From: Trifolium pratense
Lineage: Eukaryota > Streptophyta > Magnoliopsida > Fabales > Fabaceae
Assembly (NCBI RefSeq): GCF_020283565.1
Contig: NC_060061.1
Coordinates: forward strand, 19,009,362-19,073,361
DNA: 64,000 nt
Direction of reading: 5' to 3'
Part shown: positions 1-9,734 of the stretch, piece after piece
Position numbering within the stretch: the stretch's first letter is position 1
Layout of the letters: every line of letters begins with the position of its first letter
The notes under the pieces: model-generated
What the model saw: the letters and a program-made list of their open reading frames with translations, nothing else
Told to the model about the DNA's origin: nothing
The model's database searches: none
Program-made: the position numbers and the translations under genes

Positions 1-1822
1 GTAATCCCCTCTATATAATATTGATTACCTTCACAATTTAATTTTTATTGTTCTGTTTTTTTTTTTTTTGTTTTAGTTTCATGATAGTCTTATGCCTACT
101 AGTATAATTTTTTACCAGTCTATGAACAAAAACATCTAGTTTCTGATTTATAATGAGGTTATTGCATCTTACTAGGACCTACTTATTTTGTACAAACTAA
201 TTTATAAGAAGTTTAGTTCTGTTCATATTAGCTAGAACTGATGTATATAAGAAGTTTGAAATACCTAATTCTTCATGGTCATCTAGTTTCTTTTAATGGT
301 CTTAATGCTATGAAACCTTAAGGTGCTTCTGCTTGTGTGCCCCAGATAGAATTCTTCTCTAGAGTTGTATTGAATATAAACTCAGAAAATTGTCCCGAAT
401 TGTGTTGTTTGGAACCTATTAATTTGAAAGAAAATAATTTACATTTTCCTATTACATTTGAAAAGGATGCTAAAGCTTCTTTGTACAAATCATGTTTGTC
501 AGTTATGGTTGTTCCTATGTAGTTTATAAATACCTATGTCAACGTTGTACTGTGCTGGGAGAGTATGTAAATCTGTTCAAAAAATTTAGTTCTATATGTC
601 CCTGCCAATCATGCATATCTTGATTATTCTTGCACTTATGTTTCTTTTCTGCATCTACAAGGGCTGGTGTTATTCTTTGCATTGAAAATGCAATAGCTAA
701 TTCTTGTGTTTCAAGGGAGGATTTGAACTAGATAAATGCACGTGCCACAACCACACCTGCTGAAGATCTTAAGGAGTACCACGCTTTGATTCATTGTTTT
801 GGCCAAAATCCTAAGGTAAACTTTCTTTCATGTGTATTAATATATAGTATGATTTGCAATTAGTTTGTGGTTTGTTCCATGGCATAAGTCTGCATAATTA
901 TGCAGCAATTTGATAATGCTTTGCAAGATATCTAAAACAAATGCACAAGTTAAATCACAGTGATTTTGTTTGGATAAATTGTGACATTCACAAGAACTTA
1001 ACAATTTTTTTTCCTTATAAATGCATCAGGAGATTCATCCAAGTGGTGAGGAAGGTCATGTAATGTTATTTTAGAAGGGACACATTTGGATTAGAATCTC
1101 AAGCTTCCACTGTCAAACAATCTTTGAAATCATGGCCTTCAATTTCTATTGACGTGGTATCTACAGATAAAGTTGCTGCTAAGGAGGCTAAGATTGAAGC
1201 ATTAACCGTTGATGGGTGATGAAGTTTAGCTTTAGTTGCTTTCTTTGAAGTATTTTTGTTAAATCAATTATATGTATTTTTGTGTAGTGGACAACTTTAA
1301 GTTTGATATTGTTTAGTGTCATAGTGGTGCACTTGATTGTTACTTTGTAAGAATGACATATATTTGGTGTGAATCCAAAATTGATTTTCTAATATTTTAG
1401 AATTATATAAATTACATAAAGTAAATAAAAATTAATATTTGAAAAATTGTATATGCATTTAATTGCTAAATAGACAAAAAAAAAAAAATAACTTATTAGA
1501 GACGGAAAATATGTTTTGTCTCTATGGGTAAATAGACAAAATTATTTGAATTTAGAGACGGGTAATTCTGTCTCCAATAGAGACGGATTTATTGTGTTTT
1601 GAATTCAATGTTTAGAGACAAATTTTTATTTGTTAGTGACAGATAAATTCGGTCTCCAATTAGAGACGGAATATAAAATCAGTCTCTGATAGTTTAGAGA
1701 CGAGGAAATTAACGACAGAATCAAATCTGTCTCTAATTCTGTCTCTAACATGCTTAGTGACGGAATATTTGCATTTTAGAGACAGATTTTGCCCGTCGGT
1801 ATTTAAGATTTTTCTAGTAGTG
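1..1822. mobile_element. End of a CACTA (En/Spm) DNA transposon with decayed interior
   Basis: The right end reads, on the minus strand from 1822 inward, CACTACTAGAAAAATC, the usual terminus of CACTA elements. Positions about 1495-1795 hold many direct and inverted copies of a short motif (agagacgga / gtctct), the subterminal repeats of this superfamily. Left of them are short coding-like stretches broken by stops (337-522, 720-815, 1030-1220), some with plausible splice sites such as the gt at 816; I do not recognise their product. The left terminus is not in the window, so this is a partial element. Sure of the terminus and subterminal repeats; unsure what the interior encoded. Confidence 0.7.
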
Positions 1823-2821
1823 TAAAGAAGCTTGTTTTTAATATGATGTGATGGATGTGAATTCGATTCTTGTGCTTGACAATTTTCCTTTTTAACACTA
1901 TTTTTAACAAAAGCTCTATTTGAGAAGACAAATAAGATAGCTTAAAGCTTTCTGATAGGAAATTTCACGATTTCAAGAGGGACGTGTAATGTAATTCTAA
2001 GTTTATATACTTTATATCTCTTTCAATCAAAGTTTCTTATAGGTCAATTGATATTTTTTTCCAATCAGCATGGCATCATTGATAAGATGCTAGTTTAGAT
2101 TAATTTAAACACAAGGACATGTTATTGACCAATATATAATTGTATTTTGTACAAGTTAAATTTTGTCTACTTTAGCTATAGGTTCAAGTGGTAATATATT
2201 TATGACTTCTTGTGTCTACGTACTTAAAAATTCCTGTTTTGGTGTTTCAGGTGAGTTCATGCTGCTGTAGTGAAGAGCACAATGAAGCGTACGTAGTATG
2301 TTATGTGAATTTTTTTTGTTGGGTAGTTTGTTTCCTATCTACTTCGCTAGACATATATCTTTTGTATTGACTCTAGGTACCTGTGTTTAGTTTCATAGAT
2401 TGGAATGTGATTTTCCTCATATTGTTGGGTAAGTAGTGAGAATTTATATATGTTAGCACTCATTATATTTTAGATTTCACTGCATGTGTTGATTTGCTTG
2501 GAACACAAGTAATAATGTCTTGAGTTTTGCATTACTTTTGCTTCAGAACTTTATGGTAATGCAAGAGTTATTTGATCATGGACAATATACAATTTGATAT
2601 ACTACTTGATTTTCTTGGTTATAGAATTTATTTGAATTGTGAATGGAGACTTATTTTTATTTATTATAGCAGTAAAAAAAGAAGAGAGATTTCACATCGA
2701 GGTATACGCAAAACCGAAGTGGAAACCCCGTTCATTTTTAATTTACGTTTCACGTCGGTTGAACCTAGGAACCGACGTGGAATCCCTATGACCGAAGTTG
2801 AATCCCTTTTCTGCACTAGTG
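1823..2821. mobile_element. Second CACTA-type terminus with subterminal repeats
   Basis: Read on the minus strand from about 2820 leftward the sequence begins CACTAGTGCAGAAAAGGG and continues with repeats of the form cgaagtgga / cgtcggtt (2690-2810), a common legume CACTA end. It points the same way as the end at 1822, so the first element may sit inside this one, or both are truncated. The stretch 1823-2560 has no gene I can support. Confidence 0.55.
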
Positions 2822-3171
2822 TGATTTTCTCACTGCTTCTGCAGTTGTTTGTCTTGTAGCAGGGGAGGTTTCTGATTTTTTTTTGGGCGTGTGTTTCCCT
2901 TTTAAATCGTAATTCAAAATTCAAAAGAAAAAAGTATTTTTTTTTAAAATTTATTATTAATAAAATATAAATCAATTTTAAAAATTCACAAAAATTAAAA
3001 TATGCAATAAAAATTAAATTATCCGAGCATATTGTTCATATCCAACATATTAAAACCATCAATAAAATTATCCAAAATATTACATACCACAAATAAAGTT
3101 GTCCGAATATTACTAACTACGCTACCACAAATAAAGTTGTTCAAATATTACAAACCATCAAATAACTACGC
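2822..3171. other. AT-rich stretch, no gene
   Basis: AT-rich sequence with short A/T runs and two copies of an 'accacaaataaagttgt' phrase (about 3088 and 3124). I see no gene or element boundary here. It lies just downstream, in minus-strand sense, of the repeated exon described next. Confidence 0.4.
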
Positions 3172-4800
3172 TTGTTCATCGTCCTCTTCATCTTCATCAT
3201 CGTCTTCCTCACCACCATAGATTCGATAGGAGGATCATCCTCAGAACCTGCTAAAAAATAGGCAGAAATGTTACATAGCTACAATCAGTGGCGATTCCAG
3301 GAATATTAGAGAGCCTAGGCAAAATTTTGGAGGGAATTTTATCAACCAAATTTCTGGATACAATAATATTTAAACCAGCAAAAACTTCTTCATCTCTGAA
3401 ATTAAATGATGCAAAATTAAGATATAAGCTTATAGCAAGGAAAAACACAGGACACCAAGGCCTGGCTAAAAACAAATAGAAATAGTAGCAGAAAAATAAA
3501 CCAACAGAGGACCGAAATTTGGATAAAGAAACATGAAAACAGCTTAACAGTCAAAACAACTTATTTATATAATCACTTAACAATCAAAACAGCTTAACAA
3601 ATTTTAAATTGGACATAAAAACAGCTTAACAATCAAAACAACTTATTTATATAATCACATAACAATCAAAAACAGCTTAAATTTTTTTAAATTGAACATA
3701 AAAACAGCTTAACAATCAAAACAACTTATTTATATAATCACTTAATAATCAAAACAGCTTAACAAATTTAAAATTCAATACAGATGTTTTAGTTTTAGGT
3801 TGCTTACCTCAAATCTAACGGACAAATAGAGCGACAAGAAACAAATTTAAAGGAAACAAACAAATAGAGCGACAAGACGACGAGGTTTTAGTTTTAGGTT
3901 GCTTACCTCAAATCTGCGAGAGGGAAAGAGAGAGTGAGTGAGAGCGATGGTGCGGCGGAATTGAAAACGGTTGGGAGATTGAACGGCGACGGCGAGTGAC
4001 AGAGAGAGAGCGGCGGCGGCGACGGCGACCGTAAGGGCTGAGAGAGAAATAGTAAGGTTAATGAACTTTTCTTTCTTCTGTTTCAATTTTAACGCAACTG
4101 AGTTTTTATTTCTTTTGTTTTTTTTTTGGTAGTTCTTTTGTTTTATTATAAAAAAAAAAAAAAAAATTAAAAATTGGCAGCCTAGGCACGTGCCTGACAT
4201 GCCTGGTGGTGAAATCGCCACTGGCTACAATGGATAGACCTGCCAAAAATATGGAATTGATGCAAAAACTAGCAATTTAACTTCAAAACTCTGCTTCTGC
4301 CCTTATAATAATCACACGAGCCTCACATCGTCCTCTTGTAATAATCACACGCTTGTTCATCGTCCTCTTCATCTTCATCATTGTCTTCCTCACCACCATA
4401 GATTCGATAGGAGGATCATCCTCAGAACCTGCTAAAAAATAGGCAGAAATGTTACATATAGCTACAATGGATAGACATGCCAAAAATATGGAATTGATGC
4501 AAAAACTAGCAATTTAACTTCAAAACTCTGCTTCTGCCCTTATAATAATCACACGAGCCTCACATCGTCCTCTTGTAATAATCACACGCTTGTTCATCGT
4601 CCTTTTCATCTTCATCATCGTCTTCCTCACCACCATAGATTCGATAGGAGGATCATCCTCAGAACCTGCTAAAAAATAGGCAGAAATGTTACATAGCTAC
4701 AATGGATAGACCTGCCAAAAATATGGAATTGATGCAAAAACTAGCAATTTAACTTCAAAACTCTGCTTCTGCCCTTATAATAATCACACGAGCGTCACAT
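3172..4800 (-). repeat. Tandem triplication (about 239-bp unit) of an exon-bearing segment
   Basis: Three near-identical units begin at about 3172, 4351 and 4590; the last two are 239 bp apart. The first is interrupted by the hAT element at 3286-4223; removing the element and one copy of its duplication leaves about 233 bp. On the minus strand each unit contains an acceptor-like ttttttagcag followed by a short reading frame rich in Asp and Glu (GGEEDDDEDEEDDEQ), resembling an acidic C-terminal tail. The first unit ends with a stop right after this tail; the other two read on a few codons. These look like repeated last exons of the relic gene at 4991-6384. Confidence 0.75.
3286..4223. mobile_element. 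Non-autonomous hAT element, 938 bp, with 8-bp TSD
   Basis: Terminal inverted repeats are CAGTGGCGATTC at 3286 and its near-complement ending in cgccactg at 4223. The 8-bp direct repeat gctacaat flanks it exactly (3278-3285 and 4224-4231). Inside are three copies of an about 83-bp unit (near 3535, 3618, 3701), a 98-bp duplicated segment (3787 and 3885) and a short CGG-rich tract (about 4010-4030). No transposase can be read, so it would need one supplied in trans. Terminal sequence and duplication length are those of the hAT superfamily. Confidence 0.9.
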
Positions 4801-5155
4801 ATAAATGGAGAAAAGTCCAACAAACCTTAAACACAATAAAGCTACCCCCTCCTTCAAATAAATCACTCCCTCACAAAAATGGGAGCCAATATTGCAGGCT
4901 TCCCCAGTGCCACTCGCCAATGGAGGGGGAGAAACCATCAATATATTTAACCTGGTCAATGGAGGGGGAGAAACCATCAATATATTTAACCTGGTCGGCC
5001 TCGGTCAGTTTTAAGTTTTAACCATGTTAGAGCCCTATTCTTTTTCAAACATCCTTCTTCACAAAAATGCTTTATAGCATCACGCACTTGAATAACAGAC
5101 ACACGGTTATTGTTGCAAAGATGACTCAGTTTCGTAGTAAACGCTCTCACCAGAT

Positions 5156-5390
5156 CTGAAAATATCCTTAGAAAGTAAGATAAGCTCTATCGAGAAATAA
5201 AAAGTAATGTATGACAAGTATCATTGTACACTGATGTAAGCTGCAAGCTCTTACCTGTTTTGTGATATCTTAGTCTCCTCCCCACACCTGAAAATATCCT
5301 TCGCAAGTAAGATAAGCATATAGAAATAAAAAATAATGTATGACAGGCATTCTTGTACAGTACACTGATGTAAGCTGCAAGTTGTTACCT
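5156..5390. repeat. Tandem duplication of about 130 bp in the relic's introns
   Basis: The phrase ctgaaaatatcctt followed by a shared 90-bp stretch ending in gatgtaagctgcaag occurs at about 5156-5250 and again at 5288-5380. The copies differ by a few substitutions and small indels. Each overlaps a splice acceptor of the relic gene, so the duplication may have added an exon. Confidence 0.7.
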
Positions 5391-5549
5391 GATGATTCTG
5401 AAGATCTCATTCTCTTGCCTAAACTTGGCCTTAACCTGCTCGTTACGCTAGGGGCAGTAGCGGAGACAGGGGTGGCCAGGCTGGGCCATGGCCCACCCCA
5501 AAATAAGTGAAAGATAATATATACTGGTATGCGCGAAATTAATCATAAT

Positions 5550-5700
5550 TGTATACATGGCCTAGTGGCTTTAGAGTGCCTCCTATGAAGAGAAAGGGCA
5601 TGGGTTCAAATCCTTGCCATCTTAATTTTTGCTCTTTTTCCTATTTTAAATTTTGCCTTTTTTTCCTGAATTTTACCTTTTTTTCCTGAATTTTTGTCAT
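5550..5700 (+). repeat. SINE-like piece inside hAT element
   Basis: A tRNA-like A box (tggcctagtggctttag, from about 5558) is followed about 35 bp later by a B box (gggttcaaatcc, about 5602). This is the pol III promoter layout of tRNA-derived SINEs. The 3' end is unclear. Confidence 0.5.
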
Positions 5701-5703
5701 CTT

Positions 5704-5830
5704 ATATGGGTCCCATAAAAGTTATATGGGTCCACATTTTTTTATGGGACTCATGTGAATTTCAACCAATAAAAGAGAGTGTGTTGGAGTGTGTTTATTA
5801 AAGAGTGTGTTGCTAGCATTATTCATTGAT
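5704..5830. repeat. Partial copy of palindromic MITE (family of 8469-8655)
   Basis: Shares with the hairpin MITE at 8469-8655 the string gtgaatttcaaccaataaaa and the ending gtgttgctagca. Only the right arm and a rearranged centre are present. Confidence 0.7.
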
Positions 5831-5890
5831 TTTTTTTCTCTTTTAATTTTTTAAATAAAATCAATTTTAACAAGTAGCATAAGGATTTAA

Positions 5891-6087
5891 GGCCCGTTTG
5901 TATTAACTTATTTTTAAGTTTATGCAAACAGTTTATACAAATTTTATGTATTATTATAAGTTTGTCAAGCTAGTTTATGCTAAAATAGCTTATAAAAATA
6001 CAATTTTCACTAGTGTGAACTTATAAAATAGCATAAAACCTAATTTTTATTGCATAAACTCAAAAATAAACTAATCCAAACGGACCC
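5891..6087. mobile_element. MITE, 197 bp, TTAA-flanked
   Basis: Ends ggcccgtttgtatt (5891) and ccaaacggaccc (6087) are inverted repeats, and ttaa flanks both sides (5887-5890, 6088-6091). Arms are rich in 'aagcttata/ttataag' type words. It is nested inside the 885-bp hAT element. Confidence 0.7.
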
Positions 6088-6399
6088 TTAAACAGGTAAT
6101 CTTGAGCGGCATAATAATACATCATACCATTAAACAAATACATGCCTTCTAAATTACTACAATTAAAAATTTGAATGTATCAATACACTTGATCTTTAAG
6201 GTATTTAATTAATTTTTTTATAATTAATTTTATACTTATTATAACTTAAATTTTTATATACAAAATAATTTTGTATTTAATTTATCTATTATTATTTTTT
6301 AGTGGCCCACCCGAATATCTATTCCTGGCTCCGCCACTGGCTAGGGGTGTCACTATTTTCACCGGCTTGTTCATGAACATTCATACCTTGTATTCAAAA

Positions 6400-6938
6400 A
6401 ATTAAAGAACAATTTGCAACAAAAGTTAAAGAACAATGCGGCCAATTTATCTATTAAAATGTGCATGTTCTATGTTTTTGTTGGCAAAATAAAACCATGT
6501 AATTGAAATAATAAGGCCTAAAAGCCATCAACCGTTGCTCCATAAATTGCCAATGTATTGCCATAACATAACACTAACTTTTTCAAAAATATCCGAATTT
6601 GCTAAATAGAGATGCCAAACTTAAACAACCATTCAGATTCATTCTGAGATCAAACAACACTTCAATGCTTTGTGTCAGAGCAGGTTTACTGCCCTAGGAG
6701 CTCAAATCAAATCAATCCATGGATTGGGATTGTGTCAATTTTAGGCGGGAACAGATATGTGTGCTAGTATTTGGGTTGTGTTTTACGGTATGTTTTTTAA
6801 AGAAATGTGGCTTAATCTAGAACGTACGATTGATCTGATGGATGTGGGTAGGCCAAAGTCAGCATGCCTTTCCCTTCCCAAAGTCATGTAATCCTAGAGT
6901 CTGGTGGGCAAGCTCAACAAACACGCCTACGGCACTTC
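6400..6938. other. Intergenic, nothing recognised
   Basis: No coding frame, RNA gene or repeat boundary could be supported here. Confidence 0.4.
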
Positions 6939-6940
6939 TC

Positions 6941-7247
6941 ATGTTTAATTAGTAAAATAGTCTCTTAAAGACACTTTTGGTTTCAGATTGGTCCCTTAAA
7001 AAAAAAATATTCGAATAGGTCCCTTAAAGAAAAAAAAAGGTTCGAAGAGGTTCCTTAAAGACATCTCCGTTAATCAGTTTGGTCCCTAAAAAAAAGGTCC
7101 GAATAGGACCAAACTGATTAACGGAGATGTCTTTAAGGGACCTATTCGGACCTTTTTTCTTTAAGGGACCTATTCATACCTTTTTTTTTTTAAGGGACCA
7201 ATGTGAAACCAAAAATGTCTTTAAGGAACTATTTTACTAATTAAGCC
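6941..7247. mobile_element. Foldback/MITE element, copy 1
   Basis: The two halves are inverted copies of each other (arms about 140 bp), centred near 7095 where gttaatcagtttggtcc faces ggaccaaactgattaac. Ends are ttaattagtaaaatag and ctattttactaattaa. The motif ggtcccttaaag recurs along each arm. Same family as 37005-37310; this copy is the more diverged at its left end. Confidence 0.8.
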
Positions 7248-7406
7248 GACTTATTATTATGTTGAAATAGCAATTAAGTCTTGGATAAAATAATATTTGC
7301 CTTCATAAAATGCACAATTTTCGATATAAAGTGACTACTATCTTTCTTTGTACACTAACAAGTGTCTTAAAGGCGCATGTTAGTTTTTCCCTAAATGAAA
7401 AGACTA

Positions 7407-7706
7407 TGTGTTTGGTTTTGCGGTGGACATAATTGATGTTGACAAAATTGAGTTTGACAGAATTGATTTTGATAGAATTGAGTTTGACAAAATTGATTTA
7501 TGTTTGAATAAATTCTTACAAAAGTGGGTTGAACAAAGAATTTGAGTGTAAAAATCAATTCTAGAATCAGAAGCTACGATTTCTAACTTCAAGTAGAATC
7601 AATTCTGGAGGCAAAATCAATTCTACTTTTGAGAAACCAAACAAGCCAGAATCAATTATACACGTTTAGAATCAATTCTGGCTGCTCCAGAATTGAAACC
7701 AAACCT
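7407..7706. repeat. Probable MITE with gtttggtt ends
   Basis: Starts gtttggttttgcgg and ends attgaaaccaaac, an imperfect inverted repeat. The interior repeats words such as gaattgagtttgaca and agaatcaattct. No coding content; a short minus-strand frame here is only the reading of these repeats. Confidence 0.5.
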
Positions 7707-8195
7707 ACACGTATCGAAATATTTATGTTGTGGATCATTGTTTGGCTTTGGCCAACAGAATGATATATTTTATTTTATTTTTTAAGAAGCTAATAAATGA
7801 TATATTCTAGTCTTTAAAATTCCTAATGTTGTATGGATTAGCTCTTTGCATAACAATGGCTCTAGGCAGAGGCTTTGTTTGGATGACGAAAGAAAGTGGG
7901 AGAAAAGAAAGTTAAAGAAAAGAATATTAAAAGAAAGAAAGTGAATGAAAATTGAATGGAACTAGTAAGATGATTTTTTAGTTGTTTGATATGAATGAAA
8001 ATGAGAAGAAAGTGAAAGAAAAGAAAGTAATAAATTTATTAAAAAACATAAAAGCTCTTATATTGTTAAAATATTAAAATTAAAATGAATATATATAAGG
8101 ATAGAACAATTATTTATTATATACATTACATCATCACGTAATTAAAAAAAAAATCATATACACACAAAAAGTGGCTGAATATATATTATTAAAAA

Positions 8196-8377
8196 GGACA
8201 AAACTTACATTTATTTCCATACATGCATTTCTTACTATTCCTCTCACAAAGAGGTAGTTTTTTTTATTAAAAAATAATTTTCTTTTATTTTTTCAAAATG
8301 AAAAAATACAAATAACCACCTCTTTGTGAGTGGAAAAGTAAGAAATGTATGTATGAAAATGCATGTAAATTTTGTCC
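8196..8377. mobile_element. Hairpin MITE, 182 bp, 9-bp TSD (Mutator-like)
   Basis: Ends ggacaaaacttacattt and aaattttgtcc are inverted. The arms pair through aagaggtggtta-type sequence around a central AT-rich loop. The perfect 9-bp direct repeat tattaaaaa flanks it at 8187-8195 and 8378-8386, the duplication length of Mutator-like elements. Confidence 0.75.
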
Positions 8378-8468
8378 TATTAAAAAATAACAATCACACT
8401 AGCTGAATATATTATGACATAGCCTTGAAGCCTTTTGACGTGAAAAGCAAATAAAATAAAATAAAATG

Positions 8469-8655
8469 AATAATGCTAGCAATACACTCTTTAACAAACA
8501 CACTCCAACACACTATCTTTTATTGGTTGAAATTCACATGGGTCCCATAAAAAAATATGGACCCATATAAATTTTATGGGACCCATGTGAATTTCAACCA
8601 ATAAAAGAGAGTGTGTTGGAATGTGTTTGTTAAAGAGTGTGTTGCTAGCACTCCT
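8469..8655. mobile_element. Nearly perfect palindromic MITE
   Basis: Left arm gctagcaatacactctttaac... is matched by right arm ...gttaaagagtgtgttgctagc, with tttattggttgaaattcac facing gtgaatttcaaccaataaa. The transcript of either strand would form a long hairpin. A half copy lies at 5704-5830. Confidence 0.8.
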
Positions 8656-8890
8656 CAAATAAAATAAAAAAAACTTCACAAAAGTGAGGGTATAATTTCT
8701 AGAATTGATAGTGCATTTCATGTTTTCCGTCCAAATATGGGGGGATGGGTTTTGAACATGGGACCCACCAAGATACCACTTTCTTTCCTTCCTTACATTG
8801 CAACCAAACAATGGAATTACAAATTTCAATAAACTTTTCATCCTTCCAACTTTCCATCCTTGCACTTTCCATGGAACCAAACAATGCGAG

Positions 8891-9669
8891 AGGGTATGGC
8901 AATTGTTGAATTCAAAATAATTATCACATTGATCTTGCTTGCCTACTTTTATCCTTTTATGAATAATAAGTCCTAGTGGAAGCTATTTTCGTTCCTATAA
9001 CTCTCACTAATGAGTGAACCTTAATTCCTTTGTTCTTTCACTTCCTCTATTTGTGTCCTATAAACAGGACTATTGTTATGATGTAAAGACATACAAGTGA
9101 TGAGTTGAATACAAAGTTCTCATTCTCTCTACCTCTATGCTTTGTTTCTTGAAGTTTATTTCTAACATATCCTTGATTTTTTAGTTTAATTGAAAAATAT
9201 AGTGTTTTTATCCTTGAAAATTTCAGTTAAGTATAACAGTCATACAATTTTCATCAAATTTCATGCGCACCAAATTCATGATAAATTACTTAAGCCAATA
9301 AGTTTTTGTAAGCAAGATTTTGCATAAGATTGAGTTTTATTCACATTGTTAGTCCCAACCCATTGAAGAACTTGTATATATATGGTCCATCCATGGTATT
9401 TAGACATTTGTATAGTAGATATGTGTGTATATTCCTCCTTTATTTGTCTAGTTTAACAAAATTTGAAATCCATCTGCTTCTTCTGTGTCTATAATTTGTT
9501 TCTTTTTAACAGGCTACTCTCAATGAGCATAATAATGAAATGTCGAGGATTCCTCCTTCTTGCAAACCTTGTTGATGAACATAATCATATATTTTTTGGT
9601 AAACCAAATGTATCCTCCGCGCGAAACTGCAGAGACTAATCCTCTCGAGGTAACTGATTTCTGTGGTTG

Positions 9670-9734
<65 letters not shown>

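Larger units (their letters stand above)
5455..6339. mobile_element. Non-autonomous hAT element, 885 bp, with 8-bp TSD
   Basis: Left end CAGTAGCGGAGACAGG at 5455; right end reads ggctccgccactg, its imperfect complement, at 6339. The 8-bp direct repeat gctagggg flanks it at 5447-5454 and 6340-6347. It carries three smaller elements: a SINE-like piece (about 5550-5700), part of a palindromic MITE (about 5704-5830) and a 197-bp MITE (5891-6087). Subterminal gtggcc/ggccca motifs match those at 63390 onward. No transposase frame. It has landed in an exon of the relic gene. Confidence 0.9.
4991..6384 (-). pseudogene. Unidentified multi-exon relic gene split by a hAT element
   Basis: After removing the hAT element at 5455-6339 and one copy of its duplication, three minus-strand exons join in frame with GT/AG borders: 6384-6348 plus 5454-5389, 5287-5255, and 5155-4991. 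The conceptual product starts MNVHEQAGENSDTPSV and includes a segment near its end reading DAIKHFCEEGCLKKNRAL. An in-frame stop lies beyond 4991 unless the GT there is used as a donor. Exons B and C are each preceded by the same about 130-bp intron repeat (5156-5250 and 5288-5380). The repeated acidic exon at 3172-4800 may be its 3' end. I do not recognise the family. It could be a gene fragment captured by a transposon or part of an old element. Confidence 0.5.
7868..8890. repeat. Possible composite MITE, host of two hairpin elements
   Basis: The left part (7868-8040, tttgtttggatgacg then GA-rich) and right part (8760-8890, CT-rich then aaccaaacaatg) are loosely inverted, as in legume MITEs with gtttgg ends. 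Between them lie the two separate hairpins at 8196-8377 and 8469-8655. Exact boundaries and duplication are not clear. Confidence 0.35.

Noticed and set aside
3032..3220. Ser-rich plus-strand frame
   Set aside because: The Ser run is the antisense of the acidic tail repeat (tcatcttc).
3535..3775. CRISPR-like spaced repeats
   Set aside because: Three 83-bp tandem units within a transposon in plant nuclear DNA; spacers are not unique.
3847..4221. Minus-strand 124-codon frame
   Set aside because: Low complexity, lies wholly within the non-autonomous hAT and ends at its inverted repeat.
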